This document shows, piece by piece, positions 53,359 through 62,156 of a DNA stretch of 64,000 nucleotides. Location: the NCBI GenBank assembly GCA_030323885.1, contig CM059193.1:55704749-55768748 (forward strand). Reading direction: 5' to 3'. Both the position numbers and the translations under genes were made by a program. This DNA comes from Branchipolynoe longqiensis (taxonomy: Eukaryota; Annelida; Polychaeta; Phyllodocida; Polynoidae). Under the pieces are notes generated by a model, which was given only the letters and a program-made list of their open reading frames with translations, ran no database searches and had not been told where the DNA came from. The first letter of the stretch is position 1. Each line of letters begins with the position of its first letter.

Positions 53359-55891
53359 CGCCAGTTTCTCCTTGTGCAGCTCCGCAACTGGAAGTAGAGT
53401 AAGCCAGACGGTCCATGAATATGTGGTTGCAGCAGAGTAACTGGGCGGCGTCCGCCACCCTCACCCTGGTCCTGCTCTCTTTTTCGTTCCAACGGCTCAG
53501 GGCATCGCAGATGGTGTTGTCGGCGCTCCTCACGTGGACAGATTGGATGTCGAAATTGTGCTCTGTGGCTATCCAGAAGAGCCTCCGGATGAAGTACATC
53601 ACCCCCTTCGATCTCGACCTGCCCGTGGTGAGGGCGGCTCGGACTGTCTCATTGTCCGTTACCATCACCACCGTGCTATCTTTCCATCGGTGGCCCCAGG
53701 TCTGGCAGGCGCAGAACGCCGCCCACATTTCCAGTACATTGATGTGGGCTCCTCGGCAGGCCTCATCTGGGGGCGCATGATGGTGGCCAACCTGGTGCCT
53801 GATTGTGTCATCGGCCTCCCTGTCGAATGCCCCCACCCTCCAGTCCCGGTCGTGGATGGTGCCAAAACCCTCACCAGAGGCATCACTGTATGTGGCGACG
53901 TACGGGGTGTGGCGGCCGATGATCTTGGCCTTCCCATTGAACCTTCTCGCGAAGGCCAACCACCACTTCCTATCCTCGTGGAAACCACTGGAGAGGCGGA
54001 CCTTGAAGTGCGGCTTTGCCACCCCCCCCACAGTGTCGTAGATGCGTCTACAGAATGTCCGTCCACCTCGGACCACCTTGGCGCAGTGGGCCAGCAGACC
54101 AGCCAGGCTCTCCAGTCGGCCCCTCGTGGTCTTCCGCTTCCCCTCCAGCTCCCCCAGGGCTGCCGTCATCTTGACAAGCTTGTCCTCGGGTAGTGACATC
54201 TCCAGCACCACCGTATCGATATCGATCCCCAGGAACCTGGTCCGGGTGGCCGGGGAAGTGACCTTGCGGAAGCTGATGTGGAACCCCATCCTCCGCAGGA
54301 TGGCGATCAGTTTGGCTTGGGCGGCGCACCCCGCCTCAAAGTCCCTTGACACCACGCAGAAGTCGTCAAGGTAGTTAACAACCTCACCGGCTCCCTCGCG
54401 GACCGCACAGCGGACTATGAAGTCCGAGAGCTTGCTGAACACGTATGGGCTGGAGGCTAGGCCCATGCAGAGCCTGTTGTCACGGAGGTAGACAGGGTTG
54501 TCCCCGAAATCCCTGAATATCCCCTGCCTCTCGCGATCCCGTGGGTGGATGCTGACCGCGCGGTATGCATCCCGGATGTCGATAGTCGCGAGGCTGTCCC
54601 CCCTCTGCATGAGGGCCACCACATCATCCACGCTGTTGTATGAGAATTTTTCGGCCACCCCATCCGTGTAATTGTTCACCGACTCCCCCTCGGGTCGACT
54701 GCAGTCCACTATACCCCTGACTCCTCCCCCGTCCTTGGGGATGCAGAACAGCCTGTGGACGCAGGTAGGGCGGTCTGAGACGACCGTCAGGGCACCGCTT
54801 TCAATCTCCATGTCGAGTTTTTTCGACATGGCGGCTCTGTCGGTGCTGTCACCCCCCCTGCCGTGTGGACAGTCATAGGCCGCCGTGCAATCGTGGTTTA
54901 TGACCATAAAACCAAAACAAACCCCTTTCAGTATGTATTCGGCGTCAGGGTCGGTGTCTCCTCGTAGGAAGAGTTCTGTGAACACCCTGCATGGCTTCAT
55001 CTGGGAGATCACCCCCTCAATCTTGTGTATGCAGCCACATACGCCTCCTATGCACCTGTCCCAGACACCAAAGTCCATAGCGTGGTCCCCGCCGGGTTCC
55101 GACACTTCGACCGAGAACACCCGCTCGTCTGCGTGGTCCCCATCCTCCACCCGGAGCCATTCAGGTCTCAGTCCATCCGGTCGCTGTACCCATCGTCTGG
55201 GGCCCCCGCCTGTATCGCTGGCGATGGCCGGTCGGGCCCATAGTTTTTCCGCCGGGGGATGCCCCGGGGCGGCCACCGGCCACGCCCTCCCGGGGCTCCC
55301 ATCCCACGTGTCATTGTTTACACGCGGGCCGGTGCCTACACCCGGGTCCGCGCCGTTGGCCACTGGCCGGGTCTCACCGGCATGCCCAGGGGCCGCCACT
55401 GGCCACGCCCCCCCAGGGCTCCCATCCCACGTGCCGTTGTTTACACGCGGGCCGGTGCCCACACCCGGGTCCGCGCAGCTGGCCACAGGCCGGGTCTCAC
55501 CGCCATCGGCGATGGGAAAGATTTTTTGCATCTCTGCATGCACCCTTTCCTGCGTTCCTGTGTGTACACCGTGTAATTTTTTGTGTATTTCACTGGTATC
55601 CTTCCGGTCTTCACCGTAGGTGGCCGGGTGGGCTCCATCGCTACCAGCGATGCCGCCTCCTCCCCAGTTGGGGCAGACCTCCGGTCTACTCGTGTCAGCG
55701 GCGCATGTTCGCGCCGAAACTGCTGGATGCAGGTCAGCGGTGGCGTCCCACTCGCCGGCCCCGCACCTCCCGTGGGTAGCGCAGGCCTCCGGCCCACGCG
55801 TCTCCGTGGCGTGCGTTCGCGCCAAAAGGTTGGGATGCAGGTCAGCGGTAGCGTCCCTGACCCCGCACTTCCCCCGGGCCGCATGTTGCAC
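53333..55891 (-). CDS. PAT reverse transcriptase/RNase H, ~852 codons, intact
   Basis: The N-terminal 220 residues are low-complexity and contain two tandem duplications: a ~40-residue unit (ATADLHP...ART...) and a 44-residue unit (ETRPVA..ADPGVGTGPRVNN). The RT domain follows with HRLFCIPKDGGGVRGIVDCS, SLATIDIRDAYRAVSIHP (motif A, about residues 432-449) and VNYLDDFCVV (catalytic YLDD at 507-510). RNase H shows YSDASGEGFG (668), INVLEMWAAFCA, VMVTDNETVRAAL (744) and SADNTICDALSRW (788), so all acidic residues are present. The methylase-like domain of DIRS1 elements is not seen. The frame is the same as gag upstream, separated by one UGA and 11 codons; GTG at 55891 is unlikely to be a real start, and readthrough is more plausible. 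It would copy element RNA into cDNA. Confidence 0.88.
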   Translation of the reverse strand: MQHAARGKCGVRDATADLHPNLLARTHATETRGPEACATHGRCGAGEWDATADLHPAVSARTCAADTSRPEVCPNWGGGGIAGSDGAHPATYGEDRKDTSEIHKKLHGVHTGTQERVHAEMQKIFPIADGGETRPVASCADPGVGTGPRVNNGTWDGSPGGAWPVAAPGHAGETRPVANGADPGVGTGPRVNNDTWDGSPGRAWPVAAPGHPPAEKLWARPAIASDTGGGPRRWVQRPDGLRPEWLRVEDGDHADERVFSVEVSEPGGDHAMDFGVWDRCIGGVCGCIHKIEGVISQMKPCRVFTELFLRGDTDPDAEYILKGVCFGFMVINHDCTAAYDCPHGRGGDSTDRAAMSKKLDMEIESGALTVVSDRPTCVHRLFCIPKDGGGVRGIVDCSRPEGESVNNYTDGVAEKFSYNSVDDVVALMQRGDSLATIDIRDAYRAVSIHPRDRERQGIFRDFGDNPVYLRDNRLCMGLASSPYVFSKLSDFIVRCAVREGAGEVVNYLDDFCVVSRDFEAGCAAQAKLIAILRRMGFHISFRKVTSPATRTRFLGIDIDTVVLEMSLPEDKLVKMTAALGELEGKRKTTRGRLESLAGLLAHCAKVVRGGRTFCRRIYDTVGGVAKPHFKVRLSSGFHEDRKWWLAFARRFNGKAKIIGRHTPYVATYSDASGEGFGTIHDRDWRVGAFDREADDTIRHQVGHHHAPPDEACRGAHINVLEMWAAFCACQTWGHRWKDSTVVMVTDNETVRAALTTGRSRSKGVMYFIRRLFWIATEHNFDIQSVHVRSADNTICDALSRWNEKESRTRVRVADAAQLLCCNHIFMDRLAYSTSSCGAAQGETGDATAVLRS

Positions 55892-55924
55892 GGGCTGCCC
55901 GGTGTAGCCCTGCCCGGGGTCCAG

Positions 55925-56947
55925 TCAGTCCTTCGTACATTTTATCCTGGCATGGCTCCTGCTTCCATACCGACTACACCAATGGCCAAAACCGCATTTC
56001 TCCTCGCCGGTATTGCAACCCCCCTCTCTGTTCCATCTGAAGCACGCCCTTTTGCCCTCACGCTCAAATACACGTCCCGTTTTTGTTGTTGCGGCACCTA
56101 CCAGGCTCTTTGCCCTGGGTTTCATAGACTCATGGCCATAGTGGAGCAAACTGGCTGCCGTGTTTCCACCGGTAAAGGCGGCGAACCCATCACTCTCAGC
56201 CACTTTCCGGACTGCCGTGTCATAACGGACGTGTGCCGTGTCCTTAAAAATATCATGCTTAGCCTTAGATGCTATGAAAGAGAGATGCCCGAATAGGGCC
56301 TTGGCATCTGCAATAGTTACACCATCCAGACCGGCAAACCAGCGGCCCGACGCCTCATATAGTTCGGACACCGACAGTTTTTTCACCTCCTTCTTCTCCT
56401 CAGTGAAGTGTTTTAGCGACCACTTACTTTTTCTCCTCCTTGAGTTGCTCCTGGTACGGCTCCTGGATCCGGATGTGCTGCATGACCGAGAGTGCCTCCT
56501 CCGGTGCCGGCTCCTCCGTGAGACCTCCCCGTACGATGAGTGTCCGTTATCCGTAGCCGGCGATACTGCCGTCGCCGGGGTCTTGTTGGCGGGGGCTAGT
56601 CCAGCCCCCGCCAGTGAGGAGGGACCGGGCGCCTCCCGGCCGTCCCGCTCCCGTATGAGCGCGTCCCGTCGCTTGGTGAGGTCGGACATCCTTTTCTCCC
56701 TCTCCAGCTTCCTTATTTCCTCCCGCATCAGTTTTTCGTCCTGGTCGATCTCGATATCTTGGACGTCCTTAGTGATCGCCTCCATCGCCCTGTCCTCCGA
56801 TCCCGATCCACCAGACGCCATGTTGATCGCTGAGAATTTTAGTGTGACCCTGATCTGCTCCCCCGCAGCGTCCTCCCGTATTACGTCTGGAATACACCTC
56901 TGTCCGGGATGAATTTTCCCACACGGGACACAGAGACTCTCTGACAT
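55925..56947 (-). CDS. PAT Gag, 340 codons, intact
   Basis: Starts MSESLCVPCGKIHPGQRC, a small Cys/His cluster, then a charged coiled coil (DEKLMREEIRKLEREKRMSD) and an Arg/Ser-rich hinge (RRSRHRRRHSRSCSTSGSRS) that suits RNA binding or a nuclear signal. The central part WFAGLDGVTIADAKALFGHL with FIASKAKHDIFKDTAHVRYD is the conserved capsid-like region of DIRS-group Gag. The C-terminus carries CFRWNREGGCN, KCGFGHWCSRYG and HARIKC, a CCCH-type zinc-finger array. It ends with UGA followed by C, then the pol frame with no shift. The product would coat element RNA. The start is the first Met of the frame, about 115 bases inside A1. Confidence 0.88.
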   Translation of the reverse strand: MSESLCVPCGKIHPGQRCIPDVIREDAAGEQIRVTLKFSAINMASGGSGSEDRAMEAITKDVQDIEIDQDEKLMREEIRKLEREKRMSDLTKRRDALIRERDGREAPGPSSLAGAGLAPANKTPATAVSPATDNGHSSYGEVSRRSRHRRRHSRSCSTSGSRSRTRSNSRRRKSKWSLKHFTEEKKEVKKLSVSELYEASGRWFAGLDGVTIADAKALFGHLSFIASKAKHDIFKDTAHVRYDTAVRKVAESDGFAAFTGGNTAASLLHYGHESMKPRAKSLVGAATTKTGRVFEREGKRACFRWNREGGCNTGEEKCGFGHWCSRYGSRSHARIKCTKD

Positions 56948-57061
56948 TACAGACTATCAGGACTATCAGGACATTACAGACTTAATTCCGGCATTACAGA
57001 CTTGCTGAGAGGGAGCGGTAGTGGTTTAAAATCCATCCTGCTGTAAGTCCGTCGCAGCTCC
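56948..57061 (-). promoter_or_regulatory. PAT leader between A1 and gag
   Basis: Holds short repeats (ACATTACAGAC twice, GACTATCAGG twice) and a second partial copy of CTGCTGAGAGGGAGCGG near 57004. Such a partial A duplicate is expected near the end used for cDNA circularisation. No clear TATA or initiator was identified. Confidence 0.45.
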
Positions 57062-57280
57062 TCCTGCTGAGAGGGAGCGGTAGTGGTAGTGACCAGGCGC
57101 AGCTGGTATCATGCGGTCATGAGCTGCTCACAGGTGGCAGTGCAGTGGAGAATGAAGGAACTAACCTAGTCCTATGGTAGTAATAGCTCAGTGACATTAG
57201 GGTATAGAGTAAGTAAGGGAGAGAACTGCTAGGGGGTAGTGTCCTTGTTTATATTCCCATAATAGATTATAGAGCACATA
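57062..57280 (-). repeat. PAT terminal repeat A1
   Basis: 219 bp identical by eye to A2 (52075-52293). It forms the 5' end of the element on the minus strand and probably carries the promoter. Confidence 0.9.
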
Positions 57281-57512
57281 TACATATATATATCTAGCAT
57301 TAAAGTCTACCACACCTCTCTACTTCCACACTATATGTATATGTATATATATATATACATATATATATTTAGTATTAATGTCTACCACACCTCTCTACTT
57401 CCACACTATATGTATATGTATATATATATATACATATATATATCTAGCATTAAAGTCTACCACATCTCTCTACTTCCACACTATATGTGTATATATATAT
57501 ATACATATAATA
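57281..57512 (+). repeat. AT-minisatellite, three units right of the PAT element
   Basis: Cores at 57296, 57369 and 57446, each followed by a TA run; one core is changed to AGTATTAATGTCTACC. Confidence 0.92.
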
Positions 57513-57790
57513 GTTTGCCTACATAATGAACAAGAGGAAGACAAGGTAGTGGGTGAGAGAGTATTTACTCTGGCTAGAGGAATAATGCCCGTTGCCTAAG
57601 AACAAATTTCAGCAGTACAGTGAGTGACGTTACAGTGTGAAGGGGGGGGGGGGGCCCACTGAGCTGAGGTGGGGGAGGCTGGAGTAGTATATGACTATGA
57701 GAGGCTCCAACAGTCCCGGGGGCCGGGTAACCGATGAGGGAGAGGAGGAATATTCCAGGTTATTATACTCATATGATTCTTATACAGCTT
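57513..57790 (-). repeat. Diverged PAT-like terminus
   Basis: Plus-strand reading AGTTTGCCTACATAATGAAC, GTGGGTGAGAGAGTATTTAC and GGAATAATGCCCGTTGCC parallels the B repeat (AACAGTAGTCCCCTGGAAAC, GAGAAAGAGTATATATTC, GGGAATATATTATTGCCC), then GGAATATTCCAGGTTATTAT may correspond to A. It again follows directly on a minisatellite unit. A run of 12 G lies at about 57642-57653. Confidence 0.5.
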
Positions 57791-58149
57791 ATATATATGT
57801 ATATATTTTGTTTTTCGTTTTTTTTTAATTGAGGCTGTATTTATACGGTCCATAGCATATACGCCCAGGTATTCAGGCTTGTTTTCAATGCTGGCCAGCT
57901 GTAGTGTTGGTATTATCTTATCACACAGTAGCTGCTGATAAGGTATTTGATTGCCTGCATTTCAGTAGCAGATAGATAATTGGTTGGTATGGTTAGTAGC
58001 CTATGTTTGGGTTTTTTTAATTTTCTCGGCATATATGTATTTATTTTTTTTACTCTTATTACTAGACTAGCCTACTCCTATTTACATATCATAGGCTTGT
58101 ACGTAGCTGTGTGGTGTGTTATCTGGCTACTTTTGGCATGGTTACCTTC
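57791..58149. other. No gene seen; T-rich
   Basis: T-rich DNA, possibly the 3' UTR of the decayed LINE to the right; I cannot place its end. Confidence 0.4.
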
Positions 58150-59045
58150 CATTGGGCGTCCCGCTGGTGGGCCGTGACATATCACATGCCCCTTTGCAGT
58201 GCAGCTTAGTGGGGCTTTCCTAGCCTTATTTTGCACAGATATTGTTTGTATGTTTTTAGGTCAGGAATTTGTCATTGCTTTACCGTTTGGGCATTCCATG
58301 CCTTGGCAGCCATTTCCAGCGTGCTTCTCTTGTGAGTTTTTATTTCGCTTCTGGTCTGCTTTAGTAGTGGCGCATTATTTGAACTAGTAGCCCTTTGTGG
58401 TTTTGTTAGGAGTTTATTGTTTTGACTATAGCTATATGCTAATGTTTTCAAATGAATTATTCTCCTATTTTCTAGTAATTTCACTTTGGTTCTTCTGTGT
58501 CTACTCAGCTTGTCTACTCTTAGGCAGATTTTTAGCGGACTATGCAGCTTTGGTCGTAATGCCTGGGGTTTGAATAATTGATATTGCCCTGTAGTTTCCC
58601 ATGTTTTGTTTGTCTCCATTCTTGTGAATGGGGGTGATGGTTGCCATTTTCCAGGCTGAGATAAAACGCCCCTCTTCAAAGGAGATGTTGAATAGGTCTA
58701 CTATTCAACATCTCCTTTGTAGCATAATACATTTAGATGTATTATGCTACAAAGGCTTGCAACACTACGAGTGTTGCAAGCCGGGATGGCTTGGAGTGCC
58801 TCATTCAGTATTTTGGTTGGTATTTCATCTATCCACTTGGTATATTCATGTCTATGTCATTTATTAATGTTGTTACTTCTATCATATCTATTTTGCAGGT
58901 GGTGATTTCGTTCTGCACAGTTTCTGATCTGTTTTCCCATCTTTTTTACAAATTTTCTGACAGCTTTTGACCTATTGTGGCGAAGTGTGTGTTCAGTTTG
59001 TTTGCTGCATCTTTGTCTGTGAGCATTGTCCCTGCATTATCTTGG
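58150..59045 (-). pseudogene. Decayed LINE reverse-transcriptase region
   Basis: The minus strand at 58560-58680 encodes SFEEGRFISAWKMATITPIH followed by KNGDKQNMGNYRAISI, the conserved 'K.A.I.PI.K.GD....NYRPIS' start of a LINE RT domain. It is fused directly (from about 58565) to a LINE C-terminus: CLRVDKLSRHRRTKVKLLEN, NNKLLTKPQRATSSNNAPL and KRSTLEMAAKAWNA. The central RT with the catalytic YxDD is therefore deleted. Further upstream (58790-59040) the frame has several stops. Group unknown. Confidence 0.7.
58677..58782. repeat. Three overlapping perfect hairpins
   Basis: Hairpin 1: 58677-58719, 19-bp stem, loop GTCTA. Hairpin 2: 58714-58755, 19-bp stem, loop TTAG. Hairpin 3: 58754-58782, 13-bp stem, loop ACG. 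No mismatch in any stem. They lie in the LINE pseudogene at a point where the protein sequence breaks. Confidence 0.9.
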
Positions 59046-59069
59046 AAGTATATGTATATATGTATGTGT

Positions 59070-59290
59070 GTATGATGCATAACGTATTATGCTAGTATAA
59101 AGGCATAGAAGGGAACTACCCATTATTATTGCGATATTATTCTGTATTATTAATATATTATTTCTGTACCGTTATTAATATGTCCACCTTCGTGTACCTC
59201 TTCTGTGTGACTGGTGGCGCCACCACCGGCTGTTCCTGTACATAGCGTGCACTTGAACCTCACTCGCATCTGAGAATCTTTTCTTTTTTT
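59070..59290 (+). repeat. Dispersed repeat G, copy 2
   Basis: GATGCATAACGTATTATGCT, AGTATAAAGGCATAGAAGGG, GACTGGTGGCGCCACCACC and CTCACTCGCATCTGAGA match copy 1 at 49391-49590 reversed. Confidence 0.7.
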
Positions 59291-59384
59291 TAGGGCAAGG
59301 GCTCTTTAGCCCTAACCAGAGATTAAATACTCATCCCACTTACTTCTTGTTGTCTCTTTTGTACAGCAGCACCCCTTTATATAT

Positions 59385-59530
59385 GTGATGCATAATGAAT
59401 TATGCGAGTATAAAGATACGTAATGGAATTATTAGCATTATTGTTATACTCCATAAGACCCAACACTGTACCGGAGGCGCCACCTGTGGCCTCCTTGCTT
59501 CCACCGGATGTAGACCAGTGTGAGTCGCAA
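59385..59530 (+). repeat. Dispersed repeat G, copy 3
   Basis: GATGCATAATGAATTATGCG, AGTATAAAGATACGTAATGG and GGAGGCGCCACCTGTGGC. Copies 2 and 3 lie about 315 bp apart in the same orientation. Confidence 0.65.
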
Positions 59531-59704
59531 TGGAGGTATGCCGGATGGGATGGCTAGTTAGTTTCACATACAAATTCTGTGGTTTAAATTGTAAATAATT
59601 ATATTTACTGTTTTAACCACAGAATTTGTCTGTTGATGAACATGTCCTGGTCTCATCATATCTTTGTCTAACATGTCTTTGTTTCCTCAAAGAACAGTCT
59701 GTAG

Positions 59705-60089
59705 GCAAAGACCCTATAATACTAAGATGGCTCACTCCCTATCTCTCCCATGGTAATGTAAATTTTGCAGTGCCACCTTGTGGTGGGTTTGATCAGCCCA
59801 GCTGCTGGTTGGTGTTTCACATGTAAACACATACAATTATATTATACATGAGATAGGTAAGTATGAATACACATCAATATGAAATTGCTATGAACAAATA
59901 CACATCATCATCAGCATCATCATCAGCATCACCATCATCACACATCTTTCACATTCATATATACATTTATACATATAATATAGCACCTGTTTAACCAAGA
60001 GAACAGCCAGCGTACCAAGTGGTGGGTTTGATCATTTTGATTACACAATACAGGCTGAGTGAGCGGTCTTAGTATTATAGGGTCTTTGC
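59705..60089. mobile_element. TIR element T, 385 bp, 5-bp target duplication
   Basis: Inverted ends of about 33 bp: GCAAAGACCCTATAATACTA and its complement at right, followed by AG..CGCTCACTC. TGTAG flanks it at 59700-59704 and 60090-60094. The interior includes an ATC-rich stretch (59905-59940) and two direct copies of GTGGTGGGTTTGATCA. No transposase. Confidence 0.75.
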
Positions 60090-60094
60090 TGTAG

Positions 60095-60371
60095 GTTATC
60101 TGTTTATATCGGCTCCAGAGATCATATCGCTGCATTACATATTATTTGTTCATAAGGGGCAGTGGGAAGACAGCCATTACTGGTTATACTCTTCCTACAA
60201 TTTATATGATTGTCAACAGGTTAATTTATGTGTGTGTACTGTGTGTGAAAATTGTTAATAAAAATGTTTTTTAAATGTTTTAAAAAGAAAATATATATAA
60301 ATGACAATAAAATGTCAAAGAAAAATGTATTAAAATTGTAACAAAAAAATGATAAATGACAAAAGAATGTC
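60095..60371. other. No gene seen; A-rich
   Basis: A-rich DNA with short ATAAATGACA and AAAATGTCA repeats; no element recognised. Confidence 0.45.
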
Positions 60372-60403
60372 ATGGGTTAGAACACCAGCCAAGTCAATCA
60401 ATG
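60372..60403 (+). repeat. SINE-A head scrap fused to a reversed copy
   Basis: GGTTAGAACACCAGCCAAGT resembles the B box and following bases in plus orientation; it abuts the reversed copy at 60404. Confidence 0.45.
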
Positions 60404-60514
60404 ATTCCAACTCAGTCACATTATCCTGACACTGAGCTAACCAGTTCTTGCCCTATCTTATTAATGCCGAGTGCCAACCTAAGTAGCGACAAGTATAAAT
60501 TTGGGAAGACATTG
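60404..60514 (-). repeat. SINE-A body, split by R3
   Basis: ACTCAGTCACATTATCCTGA to TTTGGGAAGACATTG. It continues at 63002 on the far side of R3. Confidence 0.8.
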
Positions 60515-60902
60515 TGTTAACTGGAGGCTATTAGTCCCCTAGAATCAGATATCATTTTCATCCTGTCCGGTTTGATGTGGAAGCCAAAAGATCTAAAATT
60601 ACTATCAATATTACTCACAATACTCTACTGAAATAATACACTACTTACTGCATGATATAACAAAATAAACTCCAAAAACCTCTAAATAATAACAGTGTGT
60701 AAATTGTGGTTCGCTTCCCCTCTTGTTCTTGCTTCCCAGTCTGCTGGGTTGCATATGCATATCCACACTACCAGTACCCTTCTTTTATTGTGTAAACTTC
60801 CAGTCAGCTTAGTAGACAAACAATCTCATTGGTCAATCTAGAATGTGGGATTTGGGAGGGGTGTGTTGACCGACACCCACCCCACCTGCCTCCTCCTGCT
60901 GG

Positions 60903-61263
60903 CACCAGACGTGTGCGATGGCCTAATGAGTAGAGTGTCCGTCTCCTGTTTTGGGAGATCGGGGGATCCGAACCGATGAGTTTGTGGGTTCGAATCCTAG
61001 TCGAGTCAAACCAATGACTTAAAAATTTATACTTGTCGATTCCTAACCTGGCGCTCGTCATTATTAGGATATGGCAATGACTGGTTGGCTCAGTGTCAGG
61101 ATAATGTGACTGAGTGGGATATCAGGTCATGGTGCTGGCTGCCTGGTTTCCCAGTGGGGCAGCACTATAAAGTTGCCATGAGTGTACACTGTCACAAGTC
61201 GGTACCCGTCCTGATATGACCTTAGATGTTGCTAGGACGTAAAACAACAACAAACAAACAAAC
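60903..61263 (+). mobile_element. SINE-A, full length
   Basis: Head GTGCGATGGCCTAATGAGTA, a doubled B-box region (GGGATCCGAACC, then GGGTTCGAATCCTAG), complete body and an AAC/AAAC-rich tail. Confidence 0.92.
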
Positions 61264-61433
61264 CTCCTGCTGGCCTACCCAGCATGTATTGTTATCTCAC
61301 ACAGTATGCTTTGACACATGCAATGTTATCTCACACCCTCTCTCCTGTGTATCCCCACCTGTGCCGGTGTAGGGCTTTTACCTGCTCTTCAGATAGCTTC
61401 TCTAAACACTCTATCAGATTAGGTCTGTTGTAT

Positions 61434-61470
61434 GCAGGTATTGCAATACCTCAGGGAGTTTGATGCCCCT
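61434..61470. repeat. 37-bp segment shared with the gypsy gag region
   Basis: GTATGCAGGTATTGCAATAC then CTCAGGGAGTTTGATGCC is nearly identical to 28171-28208. It contains the perfect 16-bp palindrome AGGTATTGCAATACCT. Confidence 0.8.
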
Positions 61471-61499
61471 GCCCTGCAGAGTTGTAAACCACTGCCTTG

Positions 61500-61862
61500 T
61501 GGTACAGGTTCTTGACAGAACCGAAGGCTAAGGGAGCAAACCCTAAACAGAAAACCATGTCACTGTGGCAGCATTAAGGGCGGTTGATGTATGGAACTCC
61601 CAATATCTCCCGACCAGCCACTGCAGGGACAAATAGTTTTGCGCCTGTCTGGACATGTCTGCCGGTGTGAAACGTCTTTTTGCTCCCCGAGAGAGTGCCA
61701 CTGGTAACTTGCAAAATCCAGCTGCACTTCAACACTTTTGCAGGCAGCTTTCATGAAATGTACAACGGCACAAAATGGAGAGCGGCAGTCAAGTAATGAA
61801 AGCAGTCTTTGTCGCATCATGACGAACAGCATGATGATGATGATGATGATAATCAGCATTCA
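61500..61862 (+). mobile_element. Repeat H, retroposon-like, GAT-triplet tail
   Basis: GTGGTACAGGTTCTTGACAG to CGCATCATGACGAACAGC, then about seven ATG triplets. Matches the minus-strand copy at 38611-38935. Confidence 0.72.
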
Positions 61863-62156
61863 CACTCCCATCATCTTTGGGACCTGTCCATATTGTATTT
61901 TATTTGTTTGGGAAAGTTTAGACTGTACAACTATATATGTTTTTGCCAGTAGCAGTAAATACATACACTTTAGAATGCACATGACATCATATTCAAGTCC
62001 AGGTAAGCATTTAAACATACCTATACATTCTTATTTCTGAGTTATTATCTCCAGTGGTGTTATTTGATGCATATGTTTCTGGACAATTTGATATTAATTA
62101 TATTCACACATGACATACATTAGTGCATATTAGGTTGAATATTAATACACCTGGAA

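Larger units (their letters stand above)
51968..57280 (-). mobile_element. PAT-type DIRS retrotransposon, ~5.3 kb, nearly complete
   Basis: Minus-strand order: A1 (57280-57062), gag, RT/RNase H, tyrosine recombinase, B1 (52380-52293), A2 (52293-52075), B2 (52054-51968). This A1...B1-A2-B2 layout of split direct repeats is characteristic of PAT-like elements, which insert a circular cDNA through a tyrosine recombinase and make no target duplication. A1 and A2 (219 bp) look identical. The element sits in a TA run of the AT minisatellite at both ends. Confidence 0.9.

Noticed and set aside
28261..55927. UGA read as a sense codon across the window (variant genetic code), because the gypsy, RTE and PAT frames are all interrupted by TGA
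   Set aside because: Other stops also occur in the same pseudogenes, other intact frames end in TGA, and CGA-to-TGA decay is common; only the PAT gag-pol UGA merits separate attention.
53415..56296. Several plus-strand frames of 100-240 codons opposite the PAT genes
   Set aside because: They are antisense shadows of GC-rich RT and gag coding sequence; the minus-strand frames carry the conserved motifs.
8803..61263. tRNA genes at the heads of SINEs (A and B boxes)
   Set aside because: The boxes are there, but the heads cannot form complete acceptor stems with the flanking SINE sequence and are followed by the SINE body; these are tRNA-derived SINEs, not tRNA genes.
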